Source: Neoarius graeffei
Lineage: Eukaryota; Chordata; Actinopteri; Siluriformes; Ariidae
Length of the DNA: 64,000 nt
Direction: 5' to 3'
NCBI RefSeq assembly: GCF_027579695.1
Contig: NC_083592.1
Location: 37,301,714 to 37,365,713, forward strand
In this document: positions 13,801-25,800 of the stretch, in pieces
Layout: every line of letters begins with the position of its first letter
Numbering within the stretch: position 1 is the stretch's first letter
Program-made: the position numbers and the translations under genes
The notes under the pieces: model-generated
Databases searched by the model: none
The model's input: the letters and a program-made list of their open reading frames with translations, nothing else
What the model was told of the DNA's origin: nothing

Positions 13801-16800
13801 AAATTAGAGTTGAAAATTAGAGTTAAATTGCACTCATTTTGCCAGTAAAGATTCCTGTATGCTTTTATTAAATGTACATTTTTCATATTTCTACCAGTAT
13901 AGCCCATGATACAGCTGATTTTTTTTTTTTTCCTGTATAGTAAGTTAATGATGGCCACCTAACACTAATCTTAAAGGCAAGAGCTTTGGTTATTGGATAA
14001 AACGTTTGATGTGGTGCTACACTAAAAGAAAAAGCCATTAAACAACCGAAAAAGGCACAGAATCTACACATTTAACCCTCATCTGGAAAGCTGGATTGTA
14101 CGTGAAGTCTGCATTGGAATGAAAACGTTGCACAAGCAACTGGGACAGATAAAAAGGCCACGTTCATTAGCAGGGTGTTGACGTGGTGCTGCGTAATATG
14201 TTTACAGCGTTCATTCATATTGGTTAGTCACTGTGGTTTAAAGCAACTGATGGCCTTGTGCAAAATTACCCTTCTGGATGAGTGTGTAAAGGGACATTCT
14301 TTCATATTAAAAAAAACATGAAATTGGTCCAGGATATTCACTTTAAAGGATTAAACTCGGTAACACAGATAGGTTACATACACGTCATCACATCTGCTTC
14401 TATCTTCTGAAGCCACCTGAGGTTCATCAGCACTGGCTGGACTCAGAGTGACTGTCGTGATGTTCTCCTGATCTGGTACTGCTGTAGATGCATCACTGAG
14501 ATCTGGCAATACTAGAAGAAGGGTACACATTTAACAAATTTAATATACTTCAGTTACAACATCCCCTTTTCACATCACATCAGTTATTTGGTTTCTAGCA
14601 TATTACAGAAGGCGGATTCTTGAATCAGCGGAATTGGCTTACTGTCAATTTGACATTAATCTGAGATTTTTAGTCAGAGGGTTTTTTTTTGTTTTTTGAG
14701 AGTAACTTCATGTGGACCATGTCCACGTTTTCAAATAAACCAAAACGTGGGCACAATTGTATTATTTAAAGAACTTGGAAGGAAGGGCAAATTGACATTA
14801 CACATTGGGATTTTGTGAAAGTTTAGTACTTCATGGCCACTTTTGTAAACAAAAAACTGAGAATCTTTCTTCAGGGCCCTGTGCAATAGCTGCCGTGCCA
14901 TAGCTGCTGCTGATCATTATCTGCTATACGAGTGATTCCACGCTTATGGGTACTGAAATGGGGACATGAACTTATTTTTAAAAATTCACCTAAAACCATT
15001 TCTTTTTTTTACCATCAGGTCACAAAACATGTAATCTTTAATGAATGATATGTTAAAAGATAACTTTAATTTTCTGAGATGTAATAAAAACATATTTATA
15101 TGCCAAAGTCAGAACGTAACAGAAGTGTTGTGGACATATATATTCTCAATTTTAACAATGTAGAATTACTTTTTGAAACATAGGAAGGTGATGTTTTAGC
15201 AAATACAATTAATAAACATGTGTAGTAGAATAAACATACACATTCTTTCAATGAGATTAACATGGTATATAGCTAGACTGTAATTAATTTGTAACAGACG
15301 CGAGATGGACAATCGTAACAGAAGTAATGTAACAGACATCATTTTGGAACTCATAGGCTTGACTTTGGCATATAAATATGTTTTTATTACATCTCAGAAA
15401 ATTAAAGTTATCTTTTAACATATCATTCATTAAAGATTACATGTTTTGTGACCTGATGGTAAAAAAAAGAAATGGTTTTAGGTGAATAAGTTCATGTCCC
15501 CATTTCAGTACCCATAAGCGTGGAATCACTCATATGAGTTTGTAGCGGAGCTACATACTTAAGAGAATACACTAACCCATCAACCTGATTTTTGATGGCT
15601 TTTGCGACCGTGTGACGTCCGTACATATAAACAACTTACATGTAGCACCACAGGGAACCTGATCACAAGCGCAAGGCGATGTATCTCAACTGGCGAGTGG
15701 CCTAGTGGTTAGCGTGTCCGCCTCTCGATTGGGAGTTCTACTCATGGTCGGGTCATACCAAAGACCATCATAAAAATGGTACCTACTGCCGTCTGGCAAG
15801 GCATGCTGCAATACAGATGCGAGTGGGGAGTCAAACTCTCGTGGTTACCAGAGGACTAGCCCCCCACTGTAACCCTAGCTAGGTAATAGGCGAGAGGCCG
15901 AGGGCTACGGAAACGACTTTGAATTTTGAATGCATCTCAAGCACTCGACCACCAAACAACAAAATTTGTATCTTTATTTACATAAGATAGATGGGTTTTT
16001 ATCCAGCGCTTATATTTCATTTGCTTTTTTTTTTAATAAACAAACATGGGATTATATACTCACACATTTTATGGAAAATATTCACGACAGTTTTGTATAA
16101 AACTAGTTAAAACAGTTTTATTAGTCCACTAGCTTGTTGGACAGTTGTAACCAGACAACTGTTTGACATATCAAGATTGCAGCTCGAACCCTTGGACCTC
16201 ATACCTTGCATTTGGTCGAGAAGGATGTTTACCAGTACAGTAGGTTTTTATCCTACTGATTTTTTTCATAGCGGGCAACATATCTGTGCATTACGTTTGT
16301 TTGTTTAACCTGAATGATTTCTTACTCTGCACACTTGTATAAATATAATTATTGTACAGTTCGATTGCAGTTATGAGCACCTTTCCTGGCAGAGTCACAC
16401 CATAATAAATGGTATTGTTTCTGGTGCATGGCATGCAGTGTCAAAGAAAGGAATAAATATGTATTTGTAACTGTGATGCGTATCATTATTGGAATCACTG
16501 TCACAAGACAATGCAGCAATTTATTGACGTGAAATACACTACACTATTCAATGGTTCATATGCTATAATAATAATAATAAACCTATTCAGGTTGATTTTG
16601 TGCCCCTGCAGATATTTTGCTCATACACTCATCAGGAGTTCCGCTTTTATGCAGTGCCTAAATATTTAAACCATGGCCTAATGGTTAGAGAAGCAACTTT
16701 GGGACCAAAAGGTCACCGGTTCGATCCCCTGGACCAGCAGGAAAGGCTGAAGTGGCCTTGAGCAAGGCACCTAACCCCCAACTGCTCCCCAGGCTGCTCT

Positions 16801-19800
16801 GGGTATGCTGTACGTCACTCTGGATAAGAGCGTCTGCTAAATGCCTGTAACGTAATGTAATCTATATTAGTCGTTCAACACATGGCAAAAAACAGGACTC
16901 AGATTACAGAACAGGATGGGCAAACAAAGTTTGGAACCTTCTGTTGATTCAGATTCCATTTGTTCCACTGCTTTTGATTGAGATGTCTCTTCTTTGGTGA
17001 GGTTCTCCTTACTGAATTCTTCTAATGCACCATGCTGTACCTTCTCAGTCGACACTGCTAAAATATAAAGAAAAGACAAATCACAATTGGTTATTCCCAA
17101 TCCCATTTGTAAATCAGTGTGCATTGTTCTTTACACGGCTCTTACTTGGCTCGCTGCTCTCGGGTTTTAGAGTACCGTGTGCTTTGAGCTCTCGTCTTTG
17201 GTTTTGGAGAACTGAGGCTCTTGGTTTCTGACTCAGGTTAGGTTTAGGCTTCAGGAATTTGCTTCTCCTTGGTGGTCTCATGCCATGTTCAGAAGAAATG
17301 GAGGCACTACTAATTAAACAAAAGGATAGCGCGTCATGCATAAGACAATTTTGAACATTTTTCTTCACAACATTTTGTGATTACAAACCTGGATTGAACG
17401 GACACCTCTTCCTGGAACTTCTCCTCGATCTCCGGTACAACCGCACAACCTTGCGTTCTTGCTTTTATTTCTGAACTTGCCTCAGCAGATTCCTGAGTAC
17501 TCTCTTGACTTTCTGATGAGCTTTGCAATGTCTCCATAGTTTGTGAAGGCTCCTCCAGAGATGTTTGCGGTTCCCCTTTCGCTTCTAGAGTTGCCTGCGG
17601 AGACCTTGGTGATTCCAACCCACTTCCTACTGAGGTCAGCTTTGACCGTGCTGCGATTTCAGAGGAAGCCGATACAGTGTCTTTGAGTAAAGCGGGCGGC
17701 ACAGTTTTCTCAGATTCCTCCAGAGATGTTTGCGATTCCCCTTTCGCTTCTAGAGTTGCCTGCGGAGACCTTGGTGATTCCAACCCACTTCCTACTGAGG
17801 TCAACTTTGACCGTGCTGCGATTTCAGAGGAAGCCGATACAGTGTCTTTGAGTAAAGCGGGCGGCACAGTTTTCTCAGATTCCTCCAGAGATGTTTGCAG
17901 TTCCCCTTTCGCTTCTAGAGTTGCCTGCGGCGACCTTGGTGATTCCAACCCACTTCCTACTGAGGTCAGCTTTGACCGTGCTGCGATTTCAGAGGAAGCC
18001 GATACAGTGTCTTTGAGTAAAGCGGGCGGCACAGTTTTCTCAGATTCCTCCAGAGATGTTTGCGATTCCCCTTTCGCTTCTAGAGTTGCCTGCGGAGACC
18101 TTGGTGATTCCAACCCACTTCCTACTGAGGTCAGCTTTGACCGTGCTGCGATTTCAGAGGAAGCCGATACAGTGTCTTTGCGTAAAGCAGGCGGCACAGT
18201 TTTCTCAGATTCCTCCAGAGATGTTTGCGATTCCCCTTTCGCTTCTAGAGTTGCCTGCGGAGACCTTGGTGATTCCAACCCACTTCCTACTGAGGTCAGC
18301 TTTGACCGTGCTGCGATTTCAGAGGAAGCCGATACAGTGTCTTTGCGTAAAGCAGGCGGCACAGTTTTCTCAGATTCCTCCAGAGATGTTTGCGATTCCC
18401 CTTTCGCTTCTAGAGTTGCCTGCGGAGACCTTGGTGATTCCAACCCACTTCCTACTGAGGTCAGCTTTGACCGTGCTGCGATTTCAGAGGAAGCCGATAC
18501 AGTGTCTTTGAGTAAAGCGGGCGGCACAGTTTTCTCAGACTCCTCCAGAACATCTGAGACTACCAAAGAAGTGCCAAGTGTAGTAGTTTCATTGGTGATT
18601 GTTTCTTGGGTCACGGGTGCATCTAGTTTCATGCCTATAGGTTCTACGTTATCCAGAACAACCAGAGGTGGCGAGTCTTCAAGCACTGCTGCTTCAGTGG
18701 TCACATCTGTGAAAATCATTTATTTATTTATCACAGGTCCAGAACCCAAACTCTGAAGAAGTCTAAATCATACTCTTACCTTTGCACGCTATTGGGTGGA
18801 CCTGAGGTTCAGCCTCCTCCATTGGGCATGAGGATGCCATCTTGCTTAGTTCTACTTCAGGTTGACTGCACACTAAATAGAAATTTTAAAACTTATAAAT
18901 GCACTCTAAGATATGGGCAATCAACCAGGCTTGTAGTACTCGAGTCCAGGACTCGGACTTGAGTCCGAGTCGTGCCCTAATTTTAAGGACGCACGACTTG
19001 ACTTGGACTTGAGCACTGATGACTCGGACTCGTGCATTAACTGTGTTTGGACTTGCAAATTGGAGACGAGGACTCAGATTTTTTTTCTTTATTTTTTGTA
19101 ACATGCCATAATAATTTGGCATATTTATATCTTCATTAATTTTTATACTAATTCCGTGCAAGAGAATGCACATTCACCTGTTCATGTTCAGGAACAAACT
19201 AACGTTAATGGTGCTAAAATGCCTTGAGAGAAGCCCCTAGGATTGTCCGCTTTGCTGATACAGACTTCTTGTGCAGTGGGGAAAAAAAATGCACTGTTAT
19301 GTGTTCCATACCGTATGTACAAGAACTATCGAGGAGATAACGGGGACAACCTCGAGCTTCAATCGCTATTTGGCGAGACTCCACCCAGAGAAGGAAGTGA
19401 CACGCTATGTCCTTTGTCCTGTTCATGGTGAGACTTGCTTGCTGAGTGATGAACTAGCTCGGTGTTAAAGGATATGGGACATGGATTTTTTTCTGGGTAT
19501 AATTATGTATAAAGGACATAAGAAATGCCATCTAAATCACTGCAGGGCGTCAAAAATGTGAAAATCACCACATTATTCAACTTTTTTATACATCAGCGTA
19601 AAACAATGATTCGTTAATTAGCTAGGTGGTCACGTGACCCGTGACGTCACAAAAACTTTCCAAGGAGCCAGCGCTTGGGAATCTAAGGTTACCGAAATGG
19701 ACACCATCGACAGTGATATTCCCGATGTTTCACAGAGATGTGAAGTTAGACCCTATCAATTCGAACTGATAGCTGGAAATTCACATGAACATGGATCTTG

Positions 19801-22800
19801 TCTTTACTCTGACGGGTCAGATGATTCTGAGAGTGAGAGTTCATTCAATCCCCATGAAACTGAAAGCTGTCGGCTCGATAACACTTCCTGGTAAGTTAAA
19901 AACAATTCTGCTCAAAGGCTAGTGATCTGTTGAAAGAAGTATTATTTTTGTATCATACATTGAAAGTTCATCATAGATCTAGCTAAAGTCCGTTGCAAGC
20001 TAGGTTTTTTTTGCTGAAATTTTTCGAGATTGATTGAGATACAATGCTTCCAGAGTCCGAGATGAAAACATTCAAAATGGCGAAACGCCATCACACAGCC
20101 AACAACACTATGCCATTTCTAATAAGAATTAAAACAATAGTAGAAATAAAATAATAAAATGAAATAAAAGTTAAAAAAAAAAAACTCTTCTACAACTTCA
20201 CTACAACTCTTCGATTCGGTACGTAAACAAAGAAGGACAGATACAAGAGTAAATGAGTCAGAATTATGATAATCAATAATTGGTACACCCAAAATTATAA
20301 TACTAATCCTTACCTCGGCTTTCAGTCGCTTAGCGAATGCACCTCGTGGTGGCCGTAGCACTTCGGGTTTCACTCCGCCGTCTTGTTCCTGAAGTGGGAC
20401 GTTGGGAACGACTCCATCTTTAAGTAGCCTCTTAAATTTGGCTTGGCAATTAATATCGCTCAGTACCTGAGTATTAATGTTGAAAGAATCCTCAGTGAAA
20501 TGGTCCGAACACAGTTTGTGGGAAACAGTAGGTGCAAAGTTTTTTAGTGAGCCCACACTTTCCTCAGCTTCGGGTCCTTGGGGAATGCAAAAAAACTTAC
20601 TCCAGGGCATTTCCCATTGGAATTATTGCAACCATAAGCAGCACAATACACCATGATGTTCAAATGTACGTTAAAGACTATAAAAACAATTTTCTTGTCA
20701 TCCACTTCTCCATTCATCTACCCGCTTGTGCTGTGCCCGAAAGTTTTTGTGACGTATGATCACGTGACAGCGGCTCTTCCGGTTGTAAAATATGCATATC
20801 GGAGCTCGAGCAGAAATGCCATATAATCATCACGAATATAACGATTTTGCTGAATTTAATAGATGATTTTGTATTTGTTGATCCAATTAATTCATATTTT
20901 TAATGGAAAGAAACTGATATAGCGTGCATTTATGTTTCATGTCCCATGTCCTTTAACCTTCTGTCATGTTATTTACCCTGTTGATAGTGGGTGGGGCTTG
21001 CTGAGCGATGAACAAGCTTTTTATCTATAGCCTATTAACTAAAATGGGGCAGTCGAGCAGTAACGTTAGTCCAACACAGTAGCAGAGACGGTTTCACATA
21101 AAGGCAGCAACAGCCACCGTCAAATGGTGCTGCTGGAGTCTTGTTCTCGGACTCGACTCGGATCAACAGTGGTCTCGACTCGAAATTCTCTTCATGACTT
21201 GGACTCGAGGTTTTGTGACTCGACTACAACACTGCAATCGACATGCAAAAGCAAAATCACAACTGAATTATCTTACCCTCTGGTTTTAAGGAGGTAGAAA
21301 TGTCCCTGAGGTTTGAGATATCTGGCTGTGCCTTTAACAAAAATATAAGCAACGTATTACAGATAATGAGCAAAGCTGATCATAATTATCCCTTTATGTC
21401 AATACTGATAATATTTAGGCTTCTCTGCTCACCAATGCAGAGTCTGTTAGCTCCAGTTCTTCACCGTTCCTTTCCTCACAAGAAGCGCTCTCATTTGTTC
21501 TTTCCTCACGCCCCTCAAACACACGTTCAACCTCCGCTTCTTCATCGTTATCCTCCAAGAGCTTGCTGCATTGAAGTGGAAGAGAGCGCTCCGTGTTTAA
21601 AGATAAATCCAGAGGACTCAGAGATGGATCCACATCTGCACTTTGGTCTGAAGCATTAAGGATCATATCCACCTCTTCACGAGATAACGCCACCATTGGC
21701 CTTCTTTGAAACATCGGACCTTTTTTTGTGGCAGAGGATTGGGGTTTTTTTTAGGAGGAGGACATGATGAATAACCAGAAAAAGATATGCATGTTATTTT
21801 TGTGGTAGACTTACTATCTAAATCACGCAGGCATGAAAAGTCAAGGTTCTAGAGAGAGAGAGAGAGAGAGAGGGGGGAAAAAAAAGTCAGTTATTTTCAC
21901 GGAGACAATTTATGGTGCTTGTACCAAAATTCTGAAAGGTGCATTAGGGTGATCTGTTTCACCTCATTCAAAGAATTGTCACTCTCTTCAACTTCTTCAG
22001 CCTCCTGAGCGATCGACTCTAAGAGAACCATTGGACTCTCGGGTTCAGCTTCATCCTGATCCATCATTCCTTTTCTTCTTCCCGTCTGTCCAGTAGTGGA
22101 CAGGTTGAGGTTGCGTTTCACTCTTCCCGCTGTTTCCATTCTTGTCTGCTGAGAAGAACTACTCTCAGTGCTCAGTGGAGAAGCAGGAGAGCTCACAGAG
22201 GGCTCCAATTCATTATTTTCGCAGTGGACTTTTGAAGGACTGAGCAAATTTTGCTGCCTGTAATATATACAGAGGAAAAGGGCAGTCAAATCAATAAAAT
22301 TTTGGAAAAAAACGACTAAAAACCTGGGTGGATATAGTATTTGAGATGATGAAGAGTGATGTGCCTTGGGGGGGTCTTTTCCAGCACAACTACTGCTTGC
22401 ATACGGAGCCCCTCATCCTCCAACGGACTGTGTGCTGTCTACAACGATTAAAAAAAAAAAAAAAAAACTTGAAACCCAGAAGTAGCAGTGATTGATGAAA
22501 AATGTAGAAAGGGGGGAAAAAAAAATAATCCCTTCATCAGACCACCCAAACTTTGCATCCAGGACATCAATGACCGTACCGTCAGAATGGATTCATGGTT
22601 ATTCTCATCATGACTCTCCCTTTCAACTTCAGCAGAAGTTTCTGGTTCATTGCTTTTCTTGCCTCGTGCTGTAGCCAGGTTAGGCAAAGGCCTCCTACTT
22701 CGCCTGGTAGCTTTTGGTGGAACGTTATCTGCTACTTCAGCCGTGACTGGAGGGTTTAACCTAGCCAGTTGGAAAATAAGAATAAAACAGGAAATGTGTC

Positions 22801-25800
22801 TAAAAGTAGAACATCTACAAACGTGAATTAGAGCATTCAGGGCAGAAAGATGTGTTACTTTTCAGCCTCCTGTAAACCTGAAGAAGCTTCTACTTCTGCA
22901 GTTCCTTTTTTTTCTACTGTACCTGGGGAAAAAAAAAAAAAAAAAAGTACGTTGAAAAGCCATGAGTAGAGGATTAAGAAGACTAAGGTGGGGTTTACAT
23001 TAGACCTTATCAGCGGATCATCAGATTAACGTTTTTAAAACGATTCGCGTGCACACAGCAACGCCAATACACGGATACGCTCGGCTCCGCAGGCATCCTG
23101 CGCTCCAAATCACTCCGCCCTGAACAGCGAGTGCCCTCTGGAGGGTGCGCACTCCGGCCCTGCGCAGCTCACAGAGCGCGCGAGTGGAGCGCACGAACAG
23201 TGATTCGGGACTGAGCCGCTGTGTGTGTGATCCCAGTGCATATCACTTACCACTTGCAAGTGGAAGGATGGCAAGCCTAAAGACAATCATAACTACACAA
23301 TGGGCAGTATTTGCATCAGTATTTGCAGTATTTTCATACTTTTATACTCTTTAATGAAAGGTGATACAAGGCGGAAGTCCGCGCCGTTTTTCAGCAGTCG
23401 CGTCACATGACCAACGCCAGCGAATCAGGAAGGTGGATGTCACAGTGACGTTGTCCAATGACGACGCCAGCTAGAGCTCAGCACAGCATATCCGCGTATT
23501 CTCAATGGTTTACACAGCACCGGATCAGACACGATCTGGATTGAATACGTGGACGCTGGCGGATTCCCGTTTCCCGGCGTTTTAACGTAAACGGACAGTG
23601 CATCCGCGAAGAAAACGAGACAGATACGGTCTAATGTAAACTTGGCCTAAGTGGAAATGGCTTACTTTTCAGTGCCTTTTTTCTCTTTGTGTTCTTTTCC
23701 TTCTTGGCTGGTTCATCTCCATCCAAATCACTGCTTTTGGTTCGTTTTCTTTTCTTTTCAGTAGCACAGCCATCCTCATCCATAATGCTGCTTTCCTCGT
23801 GTTCATTAACACTCTCTTCTTGGTCACAAACAGCTATCAATTTCATGACGCATAGTCAAAAGTTGTACAATCATCCTCTTCAATGTTGCGTACTCATCAA
23901 ACCACACATGCAAGACAATTACGTTTTTTAAACTCTGACTTTAACAACAACCTTTGAGTGATTTCTTGAGTTACTTGCCCTTTGTTCCCTTAACTGGCTT
24001 TTCATTTTGCGTCTCGCCGACACTCTTGGAGAGTTTGCGCCTTCTTTTCGAAGCTGAAGTACTTCTTTCAAGTTCATCCTCCTTATTTATATTTATAGCG
24101 TCACCCTCAACATTGAGGTTGCTTTCACCTTCAATATCATCCTTAGCGTGGACCTCTAAAACGACAAACAAAATTTACTAAAACTACCTCAAATGCCTTA
24201 CCATTTTAATGAATAGAACGATTGCCCATGACTATGGTGCCAAAAATTATAGAGTCGACTGGACATTTTTACTGGACATTCTGTCTTTTGATGTGCATAC
24301 CTTTTGTTGTTTCCTTGACACATTTTCTTTGCCTTTTTCTTTTGGCTTGGTCCTCAGTGGAGGTGTCGTCTTTATCCTTGCTGACATCTCTTGTACGTTT
24401 GCACTTCTTTTTAGCAGGGACAGAGGGATCAGCTTCTTTTACATTAGATGTATTCTCATTTTCTTTTTCTACACTGGCATTCCTATCATCATCATCATCC
24501 AAGTCATGATCATCCATGTGGAAGATGCTGTCATCATCGTCGTCATCACCACCACCACGCCTCTTAACACACATTTCATCTGACGTTTTTCCTAACGAAT
24601 GAATAGACAAACATCTTGACTACTTTAATAGCTTAAAAAAACATAGCTGTACTAAGAATCTATTTGGCTTCTTAGACTTTGAAATAGGTGGGGTTGTTAT
24701 TTTAAGAATTTTGACTTTTCCATGTTTTACCCCCCCAGAAACATGGAGATGGTCCATCTATGTGGGAAAATGTCAAATTTTATTAAATTGAACCTTGCTA
24801 ACCCCCCTGTACATACCCTCCGAAAGTTTCCACTCTTACAATATGACAAAATACATTACAGTGCTGTTTGATATTAGAATGCTGCTTTTTTTAATGTGCT
24901 TTAAAGTTATCGATGAATGCGAACCTCTTCAGGTATGCCACTAGGTACGACTACAACATTTTCAGTGCAGATGATCATTATTTTAAGGTAATAAGCTTAG
25001 CGATAAGTAACCTTACATTCAAGTAAATTAAACATACGGTAATTCTGCTCTTTTTCAGCAAGTTTTAAAGTTATTGATGAATGTCACACTCTTCAGTAAT
25101 ACCTCAAATATGAACCATTTTTAAGCACAGAGGATCATTACTTAAGGTAACTAATTTAGTTTTAAGAACTAGTATGCACAAATGATTCATATCTGAATTA
25201 TATCTCCCAATGTATTAAATAGTCATTATTTGTATTCTTGCAGGTAAATAATGGCTTCTGTTGCAACACGGTCAAAAGCTAAGAAGATACGAGGTGCAGT
25301 AGAGTACATAGAGCAGGCTGAGTTCCCTTCTGGGATGCTTCCAACAGGGAAGGACATCATTCAGAATATGCTCGATCTGCTGCGGCCGAAGCGTGCTGGT
25401 CAAGCACAGAGATCCAGGGATGCTGCTGCTCAGTTGCTGGCAGAACTTGTTCAAGAGCCCTGGTTATTTTGTAACTTGTACACCATCCACACCAGACATA
25501 TAAAGAAGCATATCTTGAAACTTTATGGAGAATTTGTTACTCTGATTCAAACCCGTAAACAGAGACAAAATGAGGGTTTCGAACAACTCTTTTTGTGAGA
25601 AATAAATGTTATTACTGTGATTTTTGATGTACGGAAGCCGTGAGAGGCCCTTCATATAATCTTTTTTTATTCACCTTTTTTTATTCACCGAGAGAACGAC
25701 ATAATTAATTCAGGATCTCAAGAAAACAACACAACTAATTCGAGATCTCAAGAAAACAAAACCGTTATTTCGAGATCTCGAGAAAAAACAATTATTCCAT

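Larger units (their letters stand above)
19468..20952. mobile_element. TTAA-flanked THAP element (family K4)
   Basis: TTAA at 19464-19467 and 20953-20956; ends AAAGGATATGGGACATG and its near complement CATGTCCCATGTCCTTT. Holds an acidic ORF on the plus strand and a broken THAP domain on the minus strand. Best read as a decayed Kolobok-type transposon. Confidence 0.72.
18928..21230. mobile_element. Outer TIR element with ACTCGAGTCC repeats
   Basis: Ends TTGTAGTACTCGAGTCC and GACTCGACTACAA with many internal GACTCGGACT words. Split by the K4 element at 19468-20952. It fills nearly the whole intron between BDP1 exons 19 and 20. No intact ORF. Confidence 0.65.

Noticed and set aside
17551-18540. 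CRISPR-like direct repeats
   Set aside because: Units are 165 bp, contiguous without spacers, in a vertebrate coding exon.
17677-18756. 359-aa plus-strand ORF over the tandem repeats
   Set aside because: It is the antisense of BDP1 exon 21, open only because the 165-bp unit (a multiple of three) lacks stops in that frame. The same holds for the 151-aa frame at 18056-18511.
24209-24583. 124-aa and 95-aa plus-strand ORFs
   Set aside because: Antisense of BDP1 exon 10 (acidic/basic codons read as hydrophobic residues).
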